This document shows, piece by piece, positions 1 to 8,301 of a stretch of 23,843 nt of DNA (position 1 is its first letter; each line of letters starts with the position of its first letter). The translations under genes and the position numbers were made by a program. The notes beneath the pieces were generated by a model that worked only from the letters and a program-made list of their open reading frames with translations, was not told the origin of the DNA and made no database searches. This DNA comes from JAYRWN01 sp041917975. Lineage in GTDB: Bacteria; Bacteroidota; Bacteroidia; Chitinophagales; Saprospiraceae. The stretch lies in the NCBI GenBank assembly GCA_041917975.1, contig JAYRWN010000206.1, forward strand, positions 1-23,843, in the 5' to 3' direction.

Positions 1-120
1 ATCCAAGGTAAAGACAATGGGGACAAAATAGTCCACAAAAGCTCTGTTAAACGCATCGAGGATGTTCTGTAGAGGTACAGCTTCCAAGCTGGTAAATTGG
101 TAAGGATTAGGTTGTGTCAA
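1..120 (-). CDS. GNAT-family N-acetyltransferase, N-terminal fragment (cut by window edge)
   Basis: The first 40 codons of a minus-strand gene are present; the rest lies outside the window. The frame runs from a TTG at 118-120, which follows an in-frame stop by only two codons, so TTG is the likely start unless an internal codon is used. The translation contains ILDAFNRAFVDYFVPI at residues 20-35. This resembles the first alpha helix and following loop of GNAT acetyltransferases, which typically open with an 'AFN.AF.DY.VP' pattern. These enzymes transfer an acetyl group from acetyl-CoA to an amine; the substrate cannot be inferred. The acetyl-CoA-binding R/Q-x-x-G-x-G/A loop is beyond the edge. 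It lies 51 bases downstream of the serine hydrolase on the same strand, so the two may be co-transcribed. The family call rests on one short motif. Confidence 0.55.
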   Translation of the reverse strand, partial: MTQPNPYQFTSLEAVPLQNILDAFNRAFVDYFVPIVFTLD

Positions 121-171
121 AAAAAATTAGTTTAATAATTGAGTGATAGCGAAGCATCTATGAATATGATA

Positions 172-1737
172 TTAAATTTTTAAACCGATAAGTGTTTCGC
201 GTTTATCGGGTAAAGACGGAATTAATTTGGCTAAACTGTGATTAAAACTTACCTCAATGTCTTCTTCCGTAAATATTATCGTGAGGTAGTTTTTATGTTG
301 GTAATTAATAAAACGGCTAGTGATCTCCAGCGTACTTTCGTCTTTCCAACGGGCGGCGGAAGCCACAGTATATGTCTGATGTAGGTGACCAGGAATCAGT
401 TTTGGCGGCATGCCTGGCCAGTTTATTTCGCTGGATATCCAACGGCCTAGGCCAAAAGCCAGGGTTTGTTTTTCTTCGCCAATGGTACAGATTATTTTTC
501 CTCCGTCTGAGGACAAGATGACCTGCATTTTAGTGATGCCCTGCTCGTTTTGATCAAAGTAATACATAAATCGTCCTCTGGTCCATGGAGCGGAGGGATG
601 GACACCGGATGGTGGTGCGATAGCCAGGCTTTGCAAGGTGTTACGCAGGACCTGGGTGGAAGCTTCTGTCGGTAAGACCTGGTCCCGCATCGCGGGCAAT
701 AAATAACGCCACATTAAATCCAACTCGCCCTGCATATCGGCAGATTCACTGGTCATCACCACCACGGTATGATGGTTGGGTAAAATAACACAATATTGTC
801 CAAAGGCCCCGTCGCCACGATAATTGCCGTGTTGCGACCGCCAAAACTGATAGCCATAACCCTGCTTCCAGTCGTTTAATTTATCCGGCCGGTCCGGTGA
901 GCCACCCAGCGATAATATTTGGGCCGAAGTGGCTTCTCTTACCCAGTCTTCGGTGAGCAACTGATGTTTGCCCCAGCGCCCCCGCTGCAGCATCAGTTGA
1001 CCGAATTTAGCGAGGTCTTCGGTGTGTAAACGCAGGCCCCAGCCTCCGGTACAGCGCCCTTGCGGATCGCGTTCCCAGTCCGCTTTTTCTATGCTGAGCG
1101 GATCGAACAAACGTTTTTGCAGGAAATCCAGTACATTTTGGCCGCTGACTTTTTGTAAAATGGCCGACAACATGTATGTGGCTCCGCTATTGTAAAGAAA
1201 AACATGTCCCGGTTCCTGATCAAAATCAAAATTTAAAAAGGCTTTCACCCAATCATCGGTCTGGGTCATTTCGAAAGTGGTATCGTGGCCGTGTCCAACG
1301 GACATCGTCAACAGGTGTTTGATGCGCAACAAATGGTGCCGCAGGGTGAGTGGGTCGGGGCATTCGGCAGGGAAAAAATCAATGACCTTGTCGTTTAGAT
1401 TGAGTTTACCCTCTTTGACAGCCATTCCAATCGCGGTGCTGGTGAAACTTTTGCTCAGAGAATAAAGGGTCTGTAATTGATCCGCCCGATAGGGTGACCA
1501 CCAACCTTCCGCAATGACATAACCGTATCTTAAGATCATCAGACTATGTGGATCATGCTGCAGTTTATTTAGCGCTTCGATGAAACCTAAAAGATAATTA
1601 CTACTGACGCCCTGGGCTTCGGGCGTGCTGCGGTCTAATGGTCCGGAACCTCTTAGCAACCCAGGCCATGGAGGGCTAAGCAGCAAGCTGGCAGCACTGC
1701 CGGTTATTTGCTGAAGAAAAAGTCTGCGCGACGGCAT
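172..1737 (-). CDS. Tat-exported serine hydrolase, beta-lactamase class C / EstB-like family
   Basis: This 521-residue protein belongs to the serine beta-lactamase-like superfamily (PF00144 type). The N-terminus has a twin-arginine signal, SRRLFLQQ at residues 3-10, followed by a hydrophobic stretch, which predicts folded export by Tat. The catalytic S-x-x-K motif is S93-L-S-K96. The second motif is Y182-N-S184, equivalent to the Y-x-N/S element that activates the serine. A glycine-rich GDGAFGQ at 308-314 sits where the third (KTG/HxG) element is expected. In this family such variants are usually esterases, amidases or peptidases rather than true beta-lactamases, so antibiotic resistance should not be assumed. 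About 150 residues after the catalytic core form a beta-rich C-terminal region of unknown role. The gene lies 80 bases downstream of the deacetylase and 51 bases upstream of the GNAT fragment. Substrate unknown. Confidence 0.85.
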   Translation of the reverse strand: MPSRRLFLQQITGSAASLLLSPPWPGLLRGSGPLDRSTPEAQGVSSNYLLGFIEALNKLQHDPHSLMILRYGYVIAEGWWSPYRADQLQTLYSLSKSFTSTAIGMAVKEGKLNLNDKVIDFFPAECPDPLTLRHHLLRIKHLLTMSVGHGHDTTFEMTQTDDWVKAFLNFDFDQEPGHVFLYNSGATYMLSAILQKVSGQNVLDFLQKRLFDPLSIEKADWERDPQGRCTGGWGLRLHTEDLAKFGQLMLQRGRWGKHQLLTEDWVREATSAQILSLGGSPDRPDKLNDWKQGYGYQFWRSQHGNYRGDGAFGQYCVILPNHHTVVVMTSESADMQGELDLMWRYLLPAMRDQVLPTEASTQVLRNTLQSLAIAPPSGVHPSAPWTRGRFMYYFDQNEQGITKMQVILSSDGGKIICTIGEEKQTLAFGLGRWISSEINWPGMPPKLIPGHLHQTYTVASAARWKDESTLEITSRFINYQHKNYLTIIFTEEDIEVSFNHSLAKLIPSLPDKRETLIGLKI

Positions 1738-1811
1738 AAGACGGGTTGTGAGGCCGGTAAAATAGTATTTTCGGGCTGTTTTGGTGAATTTTTAACATTT
1801 CAAAACCGGCA

Positions 1812-1836
1812 GGGTTATCATTTAAACTGATAACCC
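1812..1836 (-). terminator. Perfect 9-bp inverted repeat over the stop codon of the deacetylase gene
   Basis: GGGTTATCA (1812-1820) and TGATAACCC (1828-1836) are exact reverse complements around a 7-base loop. The TGA stop codon of the minus-strand deacetylase is inside the stem. There is no clean U-tract after it on the minus strand, so it may act as a weak terminator or an mRNA 3'-end-protecting hairpin between the deacetylase and the serine hydrolase. Confidence 0.4.
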
Positions 1837-2588
1837 AAATTTTTAAGTTGATGCACCAGGTCATCCAATTGCAGGTATAACTTGTCTGTCCGCCGCGGAT
1901 CAGTACCAATGTGTATCAATAGATGAAATCCATTCAACCCATGGGGAGATTCCCAGGCATAACTCCAAAACCGTTGCAGAATGGTCTGTGTCGAGCGGTA
2001 ATTGGGGCTATCCGGAGTGGTATAATCCGCATTGGTCCCTGTACCCGGGGTAAAATTAATCAGGGTCCAACCCAGGTCGTTAGACCAGGTATGGATGGAG
2101 GCATTGTACCATTCGTAGGGAGGCATAAACCAGCGCTGCCGGGAGGTAGTAACTATGTTGAGCACCTCCAAAGCGTCCTGGTTGGCTTTTAAGTCTGCTT
2201 TGAACGTTTTTTCGTCCACCAGCAAGGAGTCGCGGTTTTCCCAGTCACAGTATAATAAGTGCCGGTCAGAATGGGGGCCGATGTAATGACCATCCCGGTG
2301 CAAGGCTTGTACTAAAGCGGGATATCGGCGTATAAAGTCACCGGTGAAGAAAAAATATGCCAGTAAATGGTGTTTTTTGAGGACCTGGCGGATATGGTCA
2401 CCTCCATCGGCATAGTCATGGCCGGTAAACATCAGATACAATCGTTTGGCCGTGGTATCAGACCGGAAGATGGCCCCTTCCCGTTCATACAACCCGGATT
2501 GCAAACCCTGACGTAAAGCCCAGGGTGCCGAGCAGCTTAGCCAGGTTAAGGTTAGGACCAAAAATAGATGATATCTTGTTATGGGCAT
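1818..2588 (-). CDS. Secreted NodB-like polysaccharide deacetylase family protein (variant metal motif)
   Basis: This 256-residue protein has an N-terminal signal sequence (about residues 1-21; a Cys at 19 makes a lipoprotein conceivable, though the lipobox is poor). The NodB fold is supported by H106-SDR-H110, the motif 2 histidine pair that binds the metal, by RWFMPPYEW at 152-160 (motif 3) and by LLIHIG at 223-228 (motif 5). Motif 1 is not the canonical TFDDG but FTGHDYADGG at 54-63, with the single aspartate D58 next to His57. Family members remove acetyl groups from cell-wall or capsular glycans. With changed metal ligands the exact activity is uncertain, and action on another glycan bond is possible. 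It is the first gene of the minus-strand group and diverges from thyA over 130 bases. Confidence 0.75.
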   Translation of the reverse strand: MPITRYHLFLVLTLTWLSCSAPWALRQGLQSGLYEREGAIFRSDTTAKRLYLMFTGHDYADGGDHIRQVLKKHHLLAYFFFTGDFIRRYPALVQALHRDGHYIGPHSDRHLLYCDWENRDSLLVDEKTFKADLKANQDALEVLNIVTTSRQRWFMPPYEWYNASIHTWSNDLGWTLINFTPGTGTNADYTTPDSPNYRSTQTILQRFWSYAWESPHGLNGFHLLIHIGTDPRRTDKLYLQLDDLVHQLKNLGYQFK

Positions 2589-2605
2589 ACCCCGGAGATT
2601 TTAAC

Positions 2606-2639
2606 CAAATTTAGAGCGAAATGCGCGGAGTTGAACCAA
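2606..2639 (-). promoter_or_regulatory. Candidate Bacteroidota-type promoter for the deacetylase gene
   Basis: On the minus strand TAAATTTG (2613 down to 2606) matches the Bacteroidota -7 consensus TAnnTTTG exactly. A TTGG at 2639-2636 lies 22 bases upstream as a possible -33 element, slightly longer than the usual 19-21. The predicted transcript would start about 10 bases before the ATG at 2588. Confidence 0.5.
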
Positions 2640-2693
2640 GTAAAAATTTAATAAAACAAATTATTATTTTTACTATATATCCAGTTGCACGGT

Positions 2694-2701
2694 TATCTTT
2701 G
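2694..2701 (+). promoter_or_regulatory. Candidate -7 box for thyA
   Basis: TATCTTTG matches the Bacteroidota -7 consensus TAnnTTTG and lies 17 bases before the thyA ATG. The region about 20 bases upstream is AT-rich with a TTTT but has no clear TTG, so the -33 half is weak. The 5' leader would be very short. Confidence 0.5.
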
Positions 2702-2718
2702 CCGCTGGGAAAGTTAAT

Positions 2719-3513
2719 ATGCAGGCTTATTTAGACCTCTTAGGGCGGATTTTGGCGGAAGGAGCGGCTAAGACAGATCGCACAGGTACCGGTACGCGCA
2801 GTATTTTCGGGTATCAAATGCGCTTTGATTTAGGAAAAGGCTTCCCGTTGTTAACTACAAAAAAAGTTCACCTGAAGTCGATCATCTATGAATTGTTGTG
2901 GTTTTTGCGGGGAGATACCAATGTGCGGTATCTGCATGATCATGGCGTGACGATCTGGGATGAGTGGGCGGATGAGCAAGGTAATTTGGGCCCGGTCTAT
3001 GGCAAACAATGGCGCTCCTGGTCAGGTGCAGACGGTAAAGTGTATGATCAGATCGCAGGTGCAGTTCAGATGATAAAACAAAATCCGGATTCCCGGCGCA
3101 TCATCGTCAATGCCTGGAATGTGGCTGAACTGGATCAGATGGCGTTGAGTCCCTGCCATTGTTTATTCCAGTTTTATGTCGCGGAAGGTAAATTATCCTG
3201 TCAGTTGTATCAGCGTTCGGCGGATGTTTTCCTGGGTGTACCTTTTAATATAGCTTCTTATGCACTGTTGACCATGATGATGGCTGAGGTTTGCGGATTA
3301 GGTTATGGTGAATTCGTGCATACCTTTGGTGATGTACATCTCTACCGAAATCATGAAGAGCAAGCCTTAGAGCAGTTGCGGCGTGAACCGCGACCTTTAC
3401 CGCAGTTGGTTATAACTCCTGGTGTTAAAAATATTGAAGATTTTAAATATACTGATTTTCAGTTAGTTAACTATAATCCACATCCGGCAATAAAAGCACA
3501 GGTTGCGGTGTAA
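2719..3513 (+). CDS. thyA: Thymidylate synthase
   Basis: Converts dUMP to dTMP using 5,10-methylenetetrahydrofolate, in the cytoplasm. The 264-residue length equals that of E. coli ThyA and the landmarks fall at the same numbers: Arg21 in DRTGTGTRS, the substrate-phosphate arginines Arg126/Arg127 in PDSRR, and the catalytic nucleophile Cys146 in SPCHCLFQFYV. QRSADVFLGVPFNIASYALL follows as the conserved dUMP-binding segment. The start is set by the MQAYLDLL opening, which aligns with the family. It is transcribed alone, divergent from the deacetylase, with a TAnnTTTG box just upstream and a strong hairpin just after the stop. No dihydrofolate reductase gene (its frequent partner) follows; the next gene is the respiratory operon. 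Confidence 0.98.
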   Translation: MQAYLDLLGRILAEGAAKTDRTGTGTRSIFGYQMRFDLGKGFPLLTTKKVHLKSIIYELLWFLRGDTNVRYLHDHGVTIWDEWADEQGNLGPVYGKQWRSWSGADGKVYDQIAGAVQMIKQNPDSRRIIVNAWNVAELDQMALSPCHCLFQFYVAEGKLSCQLYQRSADVFLGVPFNIASYALLTMMMAEVCGLGYGEFVHTFGDVHLYRNHEEQALEQLRREPRPLPQLVITPGVKNIEDFKYTDFQLVNYNPHPAIKAQVAV

Positions 3514-3517
3514 GTGG

Positions 3518-3546
3518 CTTTTATTTAGAAAATGTCTAAATAAAAG
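3518..3546 (+). terminator. thyA terminator hairpin, perfect 12-bp stem
   Basis: CTTTTATTTAGA (3518-3529) pairs exactly with TCTAAATAAAAG (3535-3546) around a 5-base loop, beginning 5 bases after the thyA stop. The stem is AT-rich and no U-tract follows, so it departs from the E. coli model. Its position and perfect pairing between thyA and the act promoter support a terminator or 3'-end hairpin. Confidence 0.6.
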
Positions 3547-3564
3547 AAATGTTAAGGGATTTAA

Positions 3565-3595
3565 TTGGTTACTACCTGACAGAAAATTATTTTTG
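3565..3595 (+). promoter_or_regulatory. Promoter of the act-cox respiratory operon
   Basis: TTGG at 3565-3568 and TATTTTTG at 3588-3595 match the Bacteroidota -33 and -7 (TAnnTTTG) elements with a 19-base spacer, the best match in the window. Transcription would start near 3600, giving a leader of roughly 50 bases. No other convincing promoter was seen between here and 20078, consistent with one long transcript. Confidence 0.65.
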
Positions 3596-3654
3596 CGCAG
3601 TTTTTGAAGGGGATATTTAATAAATATTCATATATATAAATTATTGTAAAATAT

Positions 3655-5064
3655 ATGAGCCGACGTTTAAACTTACTGGTGGGATTACTGAGCTTATGTT
3701 TAGTCGTGCCGGTGTTCTTGTCAGCCCAGCCTGATGTCCAAGCGGGTAAGGACCTGTTTAGGTCCAATTGCGCAGCGTGCCATAACCGCAACATGAAGGA
3801 TAAAATGACCGGCCCGGCCCTGGGGGGTACTCAGGAGCGGTGGTCAGCGTATCCTCAGGAAGACCTGTACGCCTGGATTCGCAATTCCAGCGCCCTGGCG
3901 GCAAAAGGTCATCCCTTAGCTCAGCAATTGGTGAAAGACTGGGCGCCGGTAGTGATGACGCCTTTCGAAAATCTAACCGATGATCAGATCGCTTCGCTCT
4001 TACTATACATAGATGCAGTTTATACCGGCAAAGAAGGCGATACTGCGGCCGGTGCACCTGCAGCGGCAGTACCTGTTGCACAAAAACCTAATAACATCTA
4101 TTACTGGTTGCTGCTGGTTACTTTGTTGATCATGGTCTATGCTCTGGCCCGGGTCATTGGTAATATGAAACGCCTGGCCCATCAGGATGCCACCGGCGAA
4201 GTGGTTGCGCCATCGTCCCTCCGAGACCTTTTCTCTAATAAGGGTTTTATTTCTTTTGTCATATTCGCCCTGGTTGTACTGGTCGGCTACACCACCACCA
4301 CCAACGGTATTGCCTTCGGCCGTCAGCAGAATTATGCCCCTGAACAACCCATCAAGTTTTCTCACGCCACACATGCCGGTTTAAATAAAATCGATTGTAA
4401 TTATTGTCACGATGGCGCCCGTCGCTCCAAACACTCGGTGATACCGGCCACCAACACCTGTATGAATTGTCACAAAGCCGTTAAAAACGGCACAACCTAC
4501 GGGACCGCCGAATTAACCAAAATTTATGTGGCCGCTGGGTTTGATCCGAATACCGACAAATATTTTGACAATACCCAAATGACCAATGATGATTTGAAAG
4601 CCATTTATACCAAATGGATCGGGGACCAATATGTCGCTAAAAATAATCTTACGACGTTGGATGAAAAAGGCCAGCAAGTGGTCACTGAACAATGGGATGG
4701 GATCGTTAATTCCTTGACTCACAAAGAAAAACCACACTTACAAGGCCCGATAGAATGGATTCGCATCCATAATATGCCGGATCATGTCTACTTTAATCAT
4801 GCTCAGCACACGGTGATCGGTAAGATCGAGTGTCAGCGCTGTCATGGAAAGGTGGAAGAAATGCCGGTGGTCAAACAGTATGCGCCATTGTCCATGGGTT
4901 GGTGTATCAATTGTCATCGGCAGACGGAGGTATCCAGTTTTGGTGATAATAATTACTATTTGGAATCTTTCAAGCGTTACCATGAGGATGTCAAGAGTGG
5001 CAAAAAATCCAAAGTTACTGTGGAGGATATCGGTGGGTTGGAATGTCAAAAATGTCATTATTAA
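3655..5064 (+). CDS. actA: ACIII subunit ActA: fused monoheme plus pentaheme cytochrome c
   Basis: Electron-transfer subunit of alternative complex III, which oxidises menaquinol. Six heme-c sites are visible. A class I cytochrome c domain follows the signal peptide (1-24), with C39-AA-C42-H43 and a candidate axial Met101. Then come two membrane segments (about 149-167 and 198-216), and a periplasmic pentaheme domain with CNYCH 248-252, CMNCH 269-273, CQRCH 393-397, CINCH 417-421 and CQKCH 464-468. The pentaheme part is the usual ActA; the N-terminal monoheme domain is an extra unit also placed in the periplasm by the two membrane crossings. The heme CQKCH is one residue from the C-terminus. 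First gene of the operon, 59 bases after the promoter box. At 469 residues the protein has room for both domains. Heme count is directly visible; the electron path is inferred. Confidence 0.95.
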   Translation: MSRRLNLLVGLLSLCLVVPVFLSAQPDVQAGKDLFRSNCAACHNRNMKDKMTGPALGGTQERWSAYPQEDLYAWIRNSSALAAKGHPLAQQLVKDWAPVVMTPFENLTDDQIASLLLYIDAVYTGKEGDTAAGAPAAAVPVAQKPNNIYYWLLLVTLLIMVYALARVIGNMKRLAHQDATGEVVAPSSLRDLFSNKGFISFVIFALVVLVGYTTTTNGIAFGRQQNYAPEQPIKFSHATHAGLNKIDCNYCHDGARRSKHSVIPATNTCMNCHKAVKNGTTYGTAELTKIYVAAGFDPNTDKYFDNTQMTNDDLKAIYTKWIGDQYVAKNNLTTLDEKGQQVVTEQWDGIVNSLTHKEKPHLQGPIEWIRIHNMPDHVYFNHAQHTVIGKIECQRCHGKVEEMPVVKQYAPLSMGWCINCHRQTEVSSFGDNNYYLESFKRYHEDVKSGKKSKVTVEDIGGLECQKCHY

Positions 5065-5107
5065 TCCCACGTTTATAAACCATTAAAAGATTAAGACAGA
5101 ATTGTCA

Positions 5108-8100
5108 ATGAAAAATAATCAATTTCCTATCTGGATTGGCGATAAAGACCTGAATCACGATCAGGATTTTATCAAGCACGCGGGTCAAGAATTTGCACCT
5201 GTTACGGTCAGCCAAATGCTGGACGAGCAACAAAATGGCCACTACCAGGCTAATCGCCGGGATTTTCTGAAATTCTTCGGGTTTAGTTTGGGGGCCGCAA
5301 CCATCGCCGCTGCCTGTGAAACTCCCGTAAGGAAGGCTGTGCCTTATTTGGTAAAGCCGGACACCATTGTTCCGGGTATAGCTACCTATTATGCGTCTTC
5401 TTATGTTCAGGGGGGAGATTATTGCGCCGTTTTGGTCAAAACCCGTGACGGCCGCCCAGTCAAGCTGGAAGGAAACGATCTTTCTGCTGTCACCAAAGGA
5501 GGTACGTCTGCACGAGCTCAGGCCAGTGTGCTGAGTTTATATGATGTTAACCGCCTGAAAGGTCCGGCTAAAGTGACTGATGGTGCGCTGAAGGAAATAA
5601 CCTGGGCTGACCTGGATAAAGAGATTTCCGGGGCTTTACGCGCTGATAGCCAGGTACGCCTGGTAACCAATACCATCATGAGCCCGTCGCTGAAAGCCGC
5701 TATCGCTCAGTTCCAGGCTAAATTTCCCAATACCAGGGTAGTCACTTACGACGCAGTATCCAGCGCTGGTCTCCTCATTGCCAATGAACGCAACTTTGGA
5801 CTAAAGATGATCCCTGCTTATCACTTTGATAAAGCAGAAACCATCGTAAGTATAGGGGCTGATTTTTTAGGCACCTGGGTGTCTCCTGTAGAATATGCCG
5901 CGGATTATGCCAAAATGCGCAAAGTGGCTAATGGTGCTAAAAAAATGTCGCGTCATTACCAGGTAGAATCTTACATGTCTCTTTCCGGTTCCAATGCTGA
6001 CAACCGGGTACAAATTAAACCTTCAGAAACCGGGGCAGCCATTGCCACCTTATATAACCTCATTTCGGATGGTTCCAAAGTAACCACTCCAGCCCTAAAT
6101 GAGCATGCCTCTAAAGCTCTGGAGAAAATAGCCAGTGAATTAAAGGCGGCAGGAGGCCGTAGTTTGGTTGTGAGCGGTTCGAATAATCCGGATGAACAGG
6201 TGCTAATCAATCAAATAAACGTGAGCCTGGGCAATTACGGACGAACTATCACCTTTGATCATGCTTCCTACCAACGTCAAGGGGACGAGCGCGACGTGGA
6301 GACCCTGATTACCGAAATGGGTGCCGGCAGTATCCAGGCGGTCATCGTGCTAGGGGCGAACCCGGCTTATGAACTTCCTAATGCCACGCGTTTTGCAGAA
6401 GCCTTGACCAAAGTACCCTTACGGATATCCTTAAATTCACACGCTGACGAAACTGCCCATTTGTGTCATTGGGTAGCTCCGGATCATCATTATTTGGAGT
6501 CCTGGGGCGATGCTCAACCTCAGATTGGCCGGTACAGTTTGATTCAACCGACTATTAGCCCGTTGTTCAATACCCGTCAAGCCGGACACAGCCTGCTGGT
6601 ATGGTCTGATAGCACGGAGTTAGTGAAAGATGCTGAGCAGCCTTATCTGGAATTTGTAAAAAAAGTATGGACTAATATGTTTGCCATGCAAACCAGAATT
6701 AGCTCCTTTCAGGCATTTTGGGATGCTTCCTTACAAAATGGTGTATTTGAAACCGGAGGTCAACCGGAACCTGGCTATCAGATGGTTGATGCCAGCGGTC
6801 TGAAAGTTACTCAGCCCGGCAGCGGTCAGGAATTGACATTATTTGAATCCATACCTATGGGCGCCGGTCAATTTGCCAATAACCCCTGGCTGATGGAAAT
6901 GCCCGATCCGGTAAATCGTTGTTCTTGGGGCAACTATCTGGGCATACCGGTATCTTTCGATGGCTATAAGAACATTAATGGGTACAATAATCTGGAAGAC
7001 GGAGATCTGGTCAATGTAACTGCCGCACAGGGAAGTGTCAAAGTTCCGGTGGTAAAACAATTCGGATTAGCTGAAGGTACATTCAGTTTACCCATAGGGT
7101 ATGGGCGGACGAAAGCCGGACGGTGTGGCAACAACATCGGTGCTAATGTACAAGGTTGGATATCCCTGGAAAACGGCCTGTTCCAATATTATCAGACTAA
7201 TGTGGAGGTATCAGCGAAAGTGGGTGAAGAAAAGGACTTCTCTTGTGTACAATATCATCATACCATGGGCGTCAAAGCTACGGACACGAAATTCGGAGAG
7301 CAGATCAATGCCGATGAAGCAGATTTGGTGTTTTTCCCTCTCTTTAACATAAGAGGTTATCAAGGCGCTTTGACCGACCGGACCATTATTCGTGGAGGAC
7401 ATCTGAAGGACCTTGAGCATTTTACTGAGGAACTAAAACATGAACGTGAGCACCACCAGCACCTGAATGAGCAAACACTTTACCCCGATTATTCGAATGT
7501 TTATACTTCGGGACATAGGTGGGGTATGCATGTGGACCTCAACGCTTGTATAGGCTGTGGTGCATGCACTGTAGCTTGTATGGCTGAAAATAATGTGCCG
7601 GTAGTCGGTAAACACAATGTGGCCCGCCATCAGGAAATGACCTGGTTACGTATTGACCGCTATTATTATGGTGATCTGGATAACCCAAGAACGGTTTATC
7701 AGCCCATGATGTGTCAGCATTGTCAGAATGCTCCCTGCGAAAATGTTTGTCCGGTGAATGCCACCAACCATAGCAGTGAAGGTTTGAACCAAATGGCTTA
7801 CAACCGCTGCATCGGTACCCGCTATTGTGCAAATAACTGTCCGTTTAAAGTGAGACGCCTGAACTGGGCCGACTACATGACTGCAGACTTATTCCCCATC
7901 AACGAAGTACAACTGAATGAGGAAGAGATTGCTTTTTATGCCGATAATCTTACCCGGATGGTATTAAATCCTGACGTAACGGTTCGTTCAAGAGGTGTCA
8001 TGGAAAAATGTAGTTTTTGTGTACAACGATTACAGGAAGGCAAGCTGACTGCCAAATTAGCCGGCCGCAAACTGGAAGATAGAGATGTACGCACGGCTTG

Positions 8101-8278
8101 TCAAACGGCTTGTCCTACGGGCGCCATCACGTTTGGAGATGTAAATAACCCCAATAGTGAAGTCAGTAAATCATTGACCAGTCCGCTAAACTACATCGTA
8201 CTGGAAGAAACCAACGTCGGATCTAGCGTAAACTATAGCGCCAAGATCAATAATGCTAATGAAGAATTATTTTCATAA
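5108..8278 (+). CDS. actB: ACIII subunit ActB: molybdopterin-oxidoreductase-like fold fused to four-cluster ferredoxin
   Basis: Large periplasmic subunit carrying the iron-sulfur clusters of alternative complex III. I chose ATG 5108 over an in-frame TTG six bases upstream. Residues 50-55 (RRDFLK) form a Tat signal, followed by a hydrophobic stretch ending in AAAC with Cys70 as a likely lipidation site. The middle, about 80-780, resembles the molybdopterin oxidoreductase fold but has no N-terminal cluster motif; family knowledge is that ActB binds no molybdenum cofactor. From about 800 a four-cluster ferredoxin domain shows C814-IGCGACTVAC-824, CQHCQNAPCENVC at 869-881, CIGTRYCANNCP at 901-912, and later KCSFC and ACQTACP. 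This corresponds to ActB1 and ActB2 fused, as usual in Bacteroidota. Product about 1056 residues. It follows actA by 43 bases. Confidence 0.95.
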   Translation: MKNNQFPIWIGDKDLNHDQDFIKHAGQEFAPVTVSQMLDEQQNGHYQANRRDFLKFFGFSLGAATIAAACETPVRKAVPYLVKPDTIVPGIATYYASSYVQGGDYCAVLVKTRDGRPVKLEGNDLSAVTKGGTSARAQASVLSLYDVNRLKGPAKVTDGALKEITWADLDKEISGALRADSQVRLVTNTIMSPSLKAAIAQFQAKFPNTRVVTYDAVSSAGLLIANERNFGLKMIPAYHFDKAETIVSIGADFLGTWVSPVEYAADYAKMRKVANGAKKMSRHYQVESYMSLSGSNADNRVQIKPSETGAAIATLYNLISDGSKVTTPALNEHASKALEKIASELKAAGGRSLVVSGSNNPDEQVLINQINVSLGNYGRTITFDHASYQRQGDERDVETLITEMGAGSIQAVIVLGANPAYELPNATRFAEALTKVPLRISLNSHADETAHLCHWVAPDHHYLESWGDAQPQIGRYSLIQPTISPLFNTRQAGHSLLVWSDSTELVKDAEQPYLEFVKKVWTNMFAMQTRISSFQAFWDASLQNGVFETGGQPEPGYQMVDASGLKVTQPGSGQELTLFESIPMGAGQFANNPWLMEMPDPVNRCSWGNYLGIPVSFDGYKNINGYNNLEDGDLVNVTAAQGSVKVPVVKQFGLAEGTFSLPIGYGRTKAGRCGNNIGANVQGWISLENGLFQYYQTNVEVSAKVGEEKDFSCVQYHHTMGVKATDTKFGEQINADEADLVFFPLFNIRGYQGALTDRTIIRGGHLKDLEHFTEELKHEREHHQHLNEQTLYPDYSNVYTSGHRWGMHVDLNACIGCGACTVACMAENNVPVVGKHNVARHQEMTWLRIDRYYYGDLDNPRTVYQPMMCQHCQNAPCENVCPVNATNHSSEGLNQMAYNRCIGTRYCANNCPFKVRRLNWADYMTADLFPINEVQLNEEEIAFYADNLTRMVLNPDVTVRSRGVMEKCSFCVQRLQEGKLTAKLAGRKLEDRDVRTACQTACPTGAITFGDVNNPNSEVSKSLTSPLNYIVLEETNVGSSVNYSAKINNANEELFS

Positions 8279-8301
8279 TCATACAGCGAAAAAGCTCAAA
8301 C

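Noticed and set aside
1..72. Plus-strand open frame at the left edge ending in TAG at 70-72
   Set aside because: The minus strand of the same bases encodes a recognisable GNAT-like N-terminus; the plus frame has no recognisable motif and is most likely its shadow.
172..1737. Beta-lactamase resistance gene
   Set aside because: Tat signal, C-terminal extension and absence of a KTG motif point to an esterase/peptidase-type family member rather than a resistance enzyme.
5108..8278. Active molybdenum oxidoreductase in the respiratory operon
   Set aside because: The fold resembles that family, but the N-terminal cluster motif is absent and the context is ActB, which binds no molybdenum cofactor.
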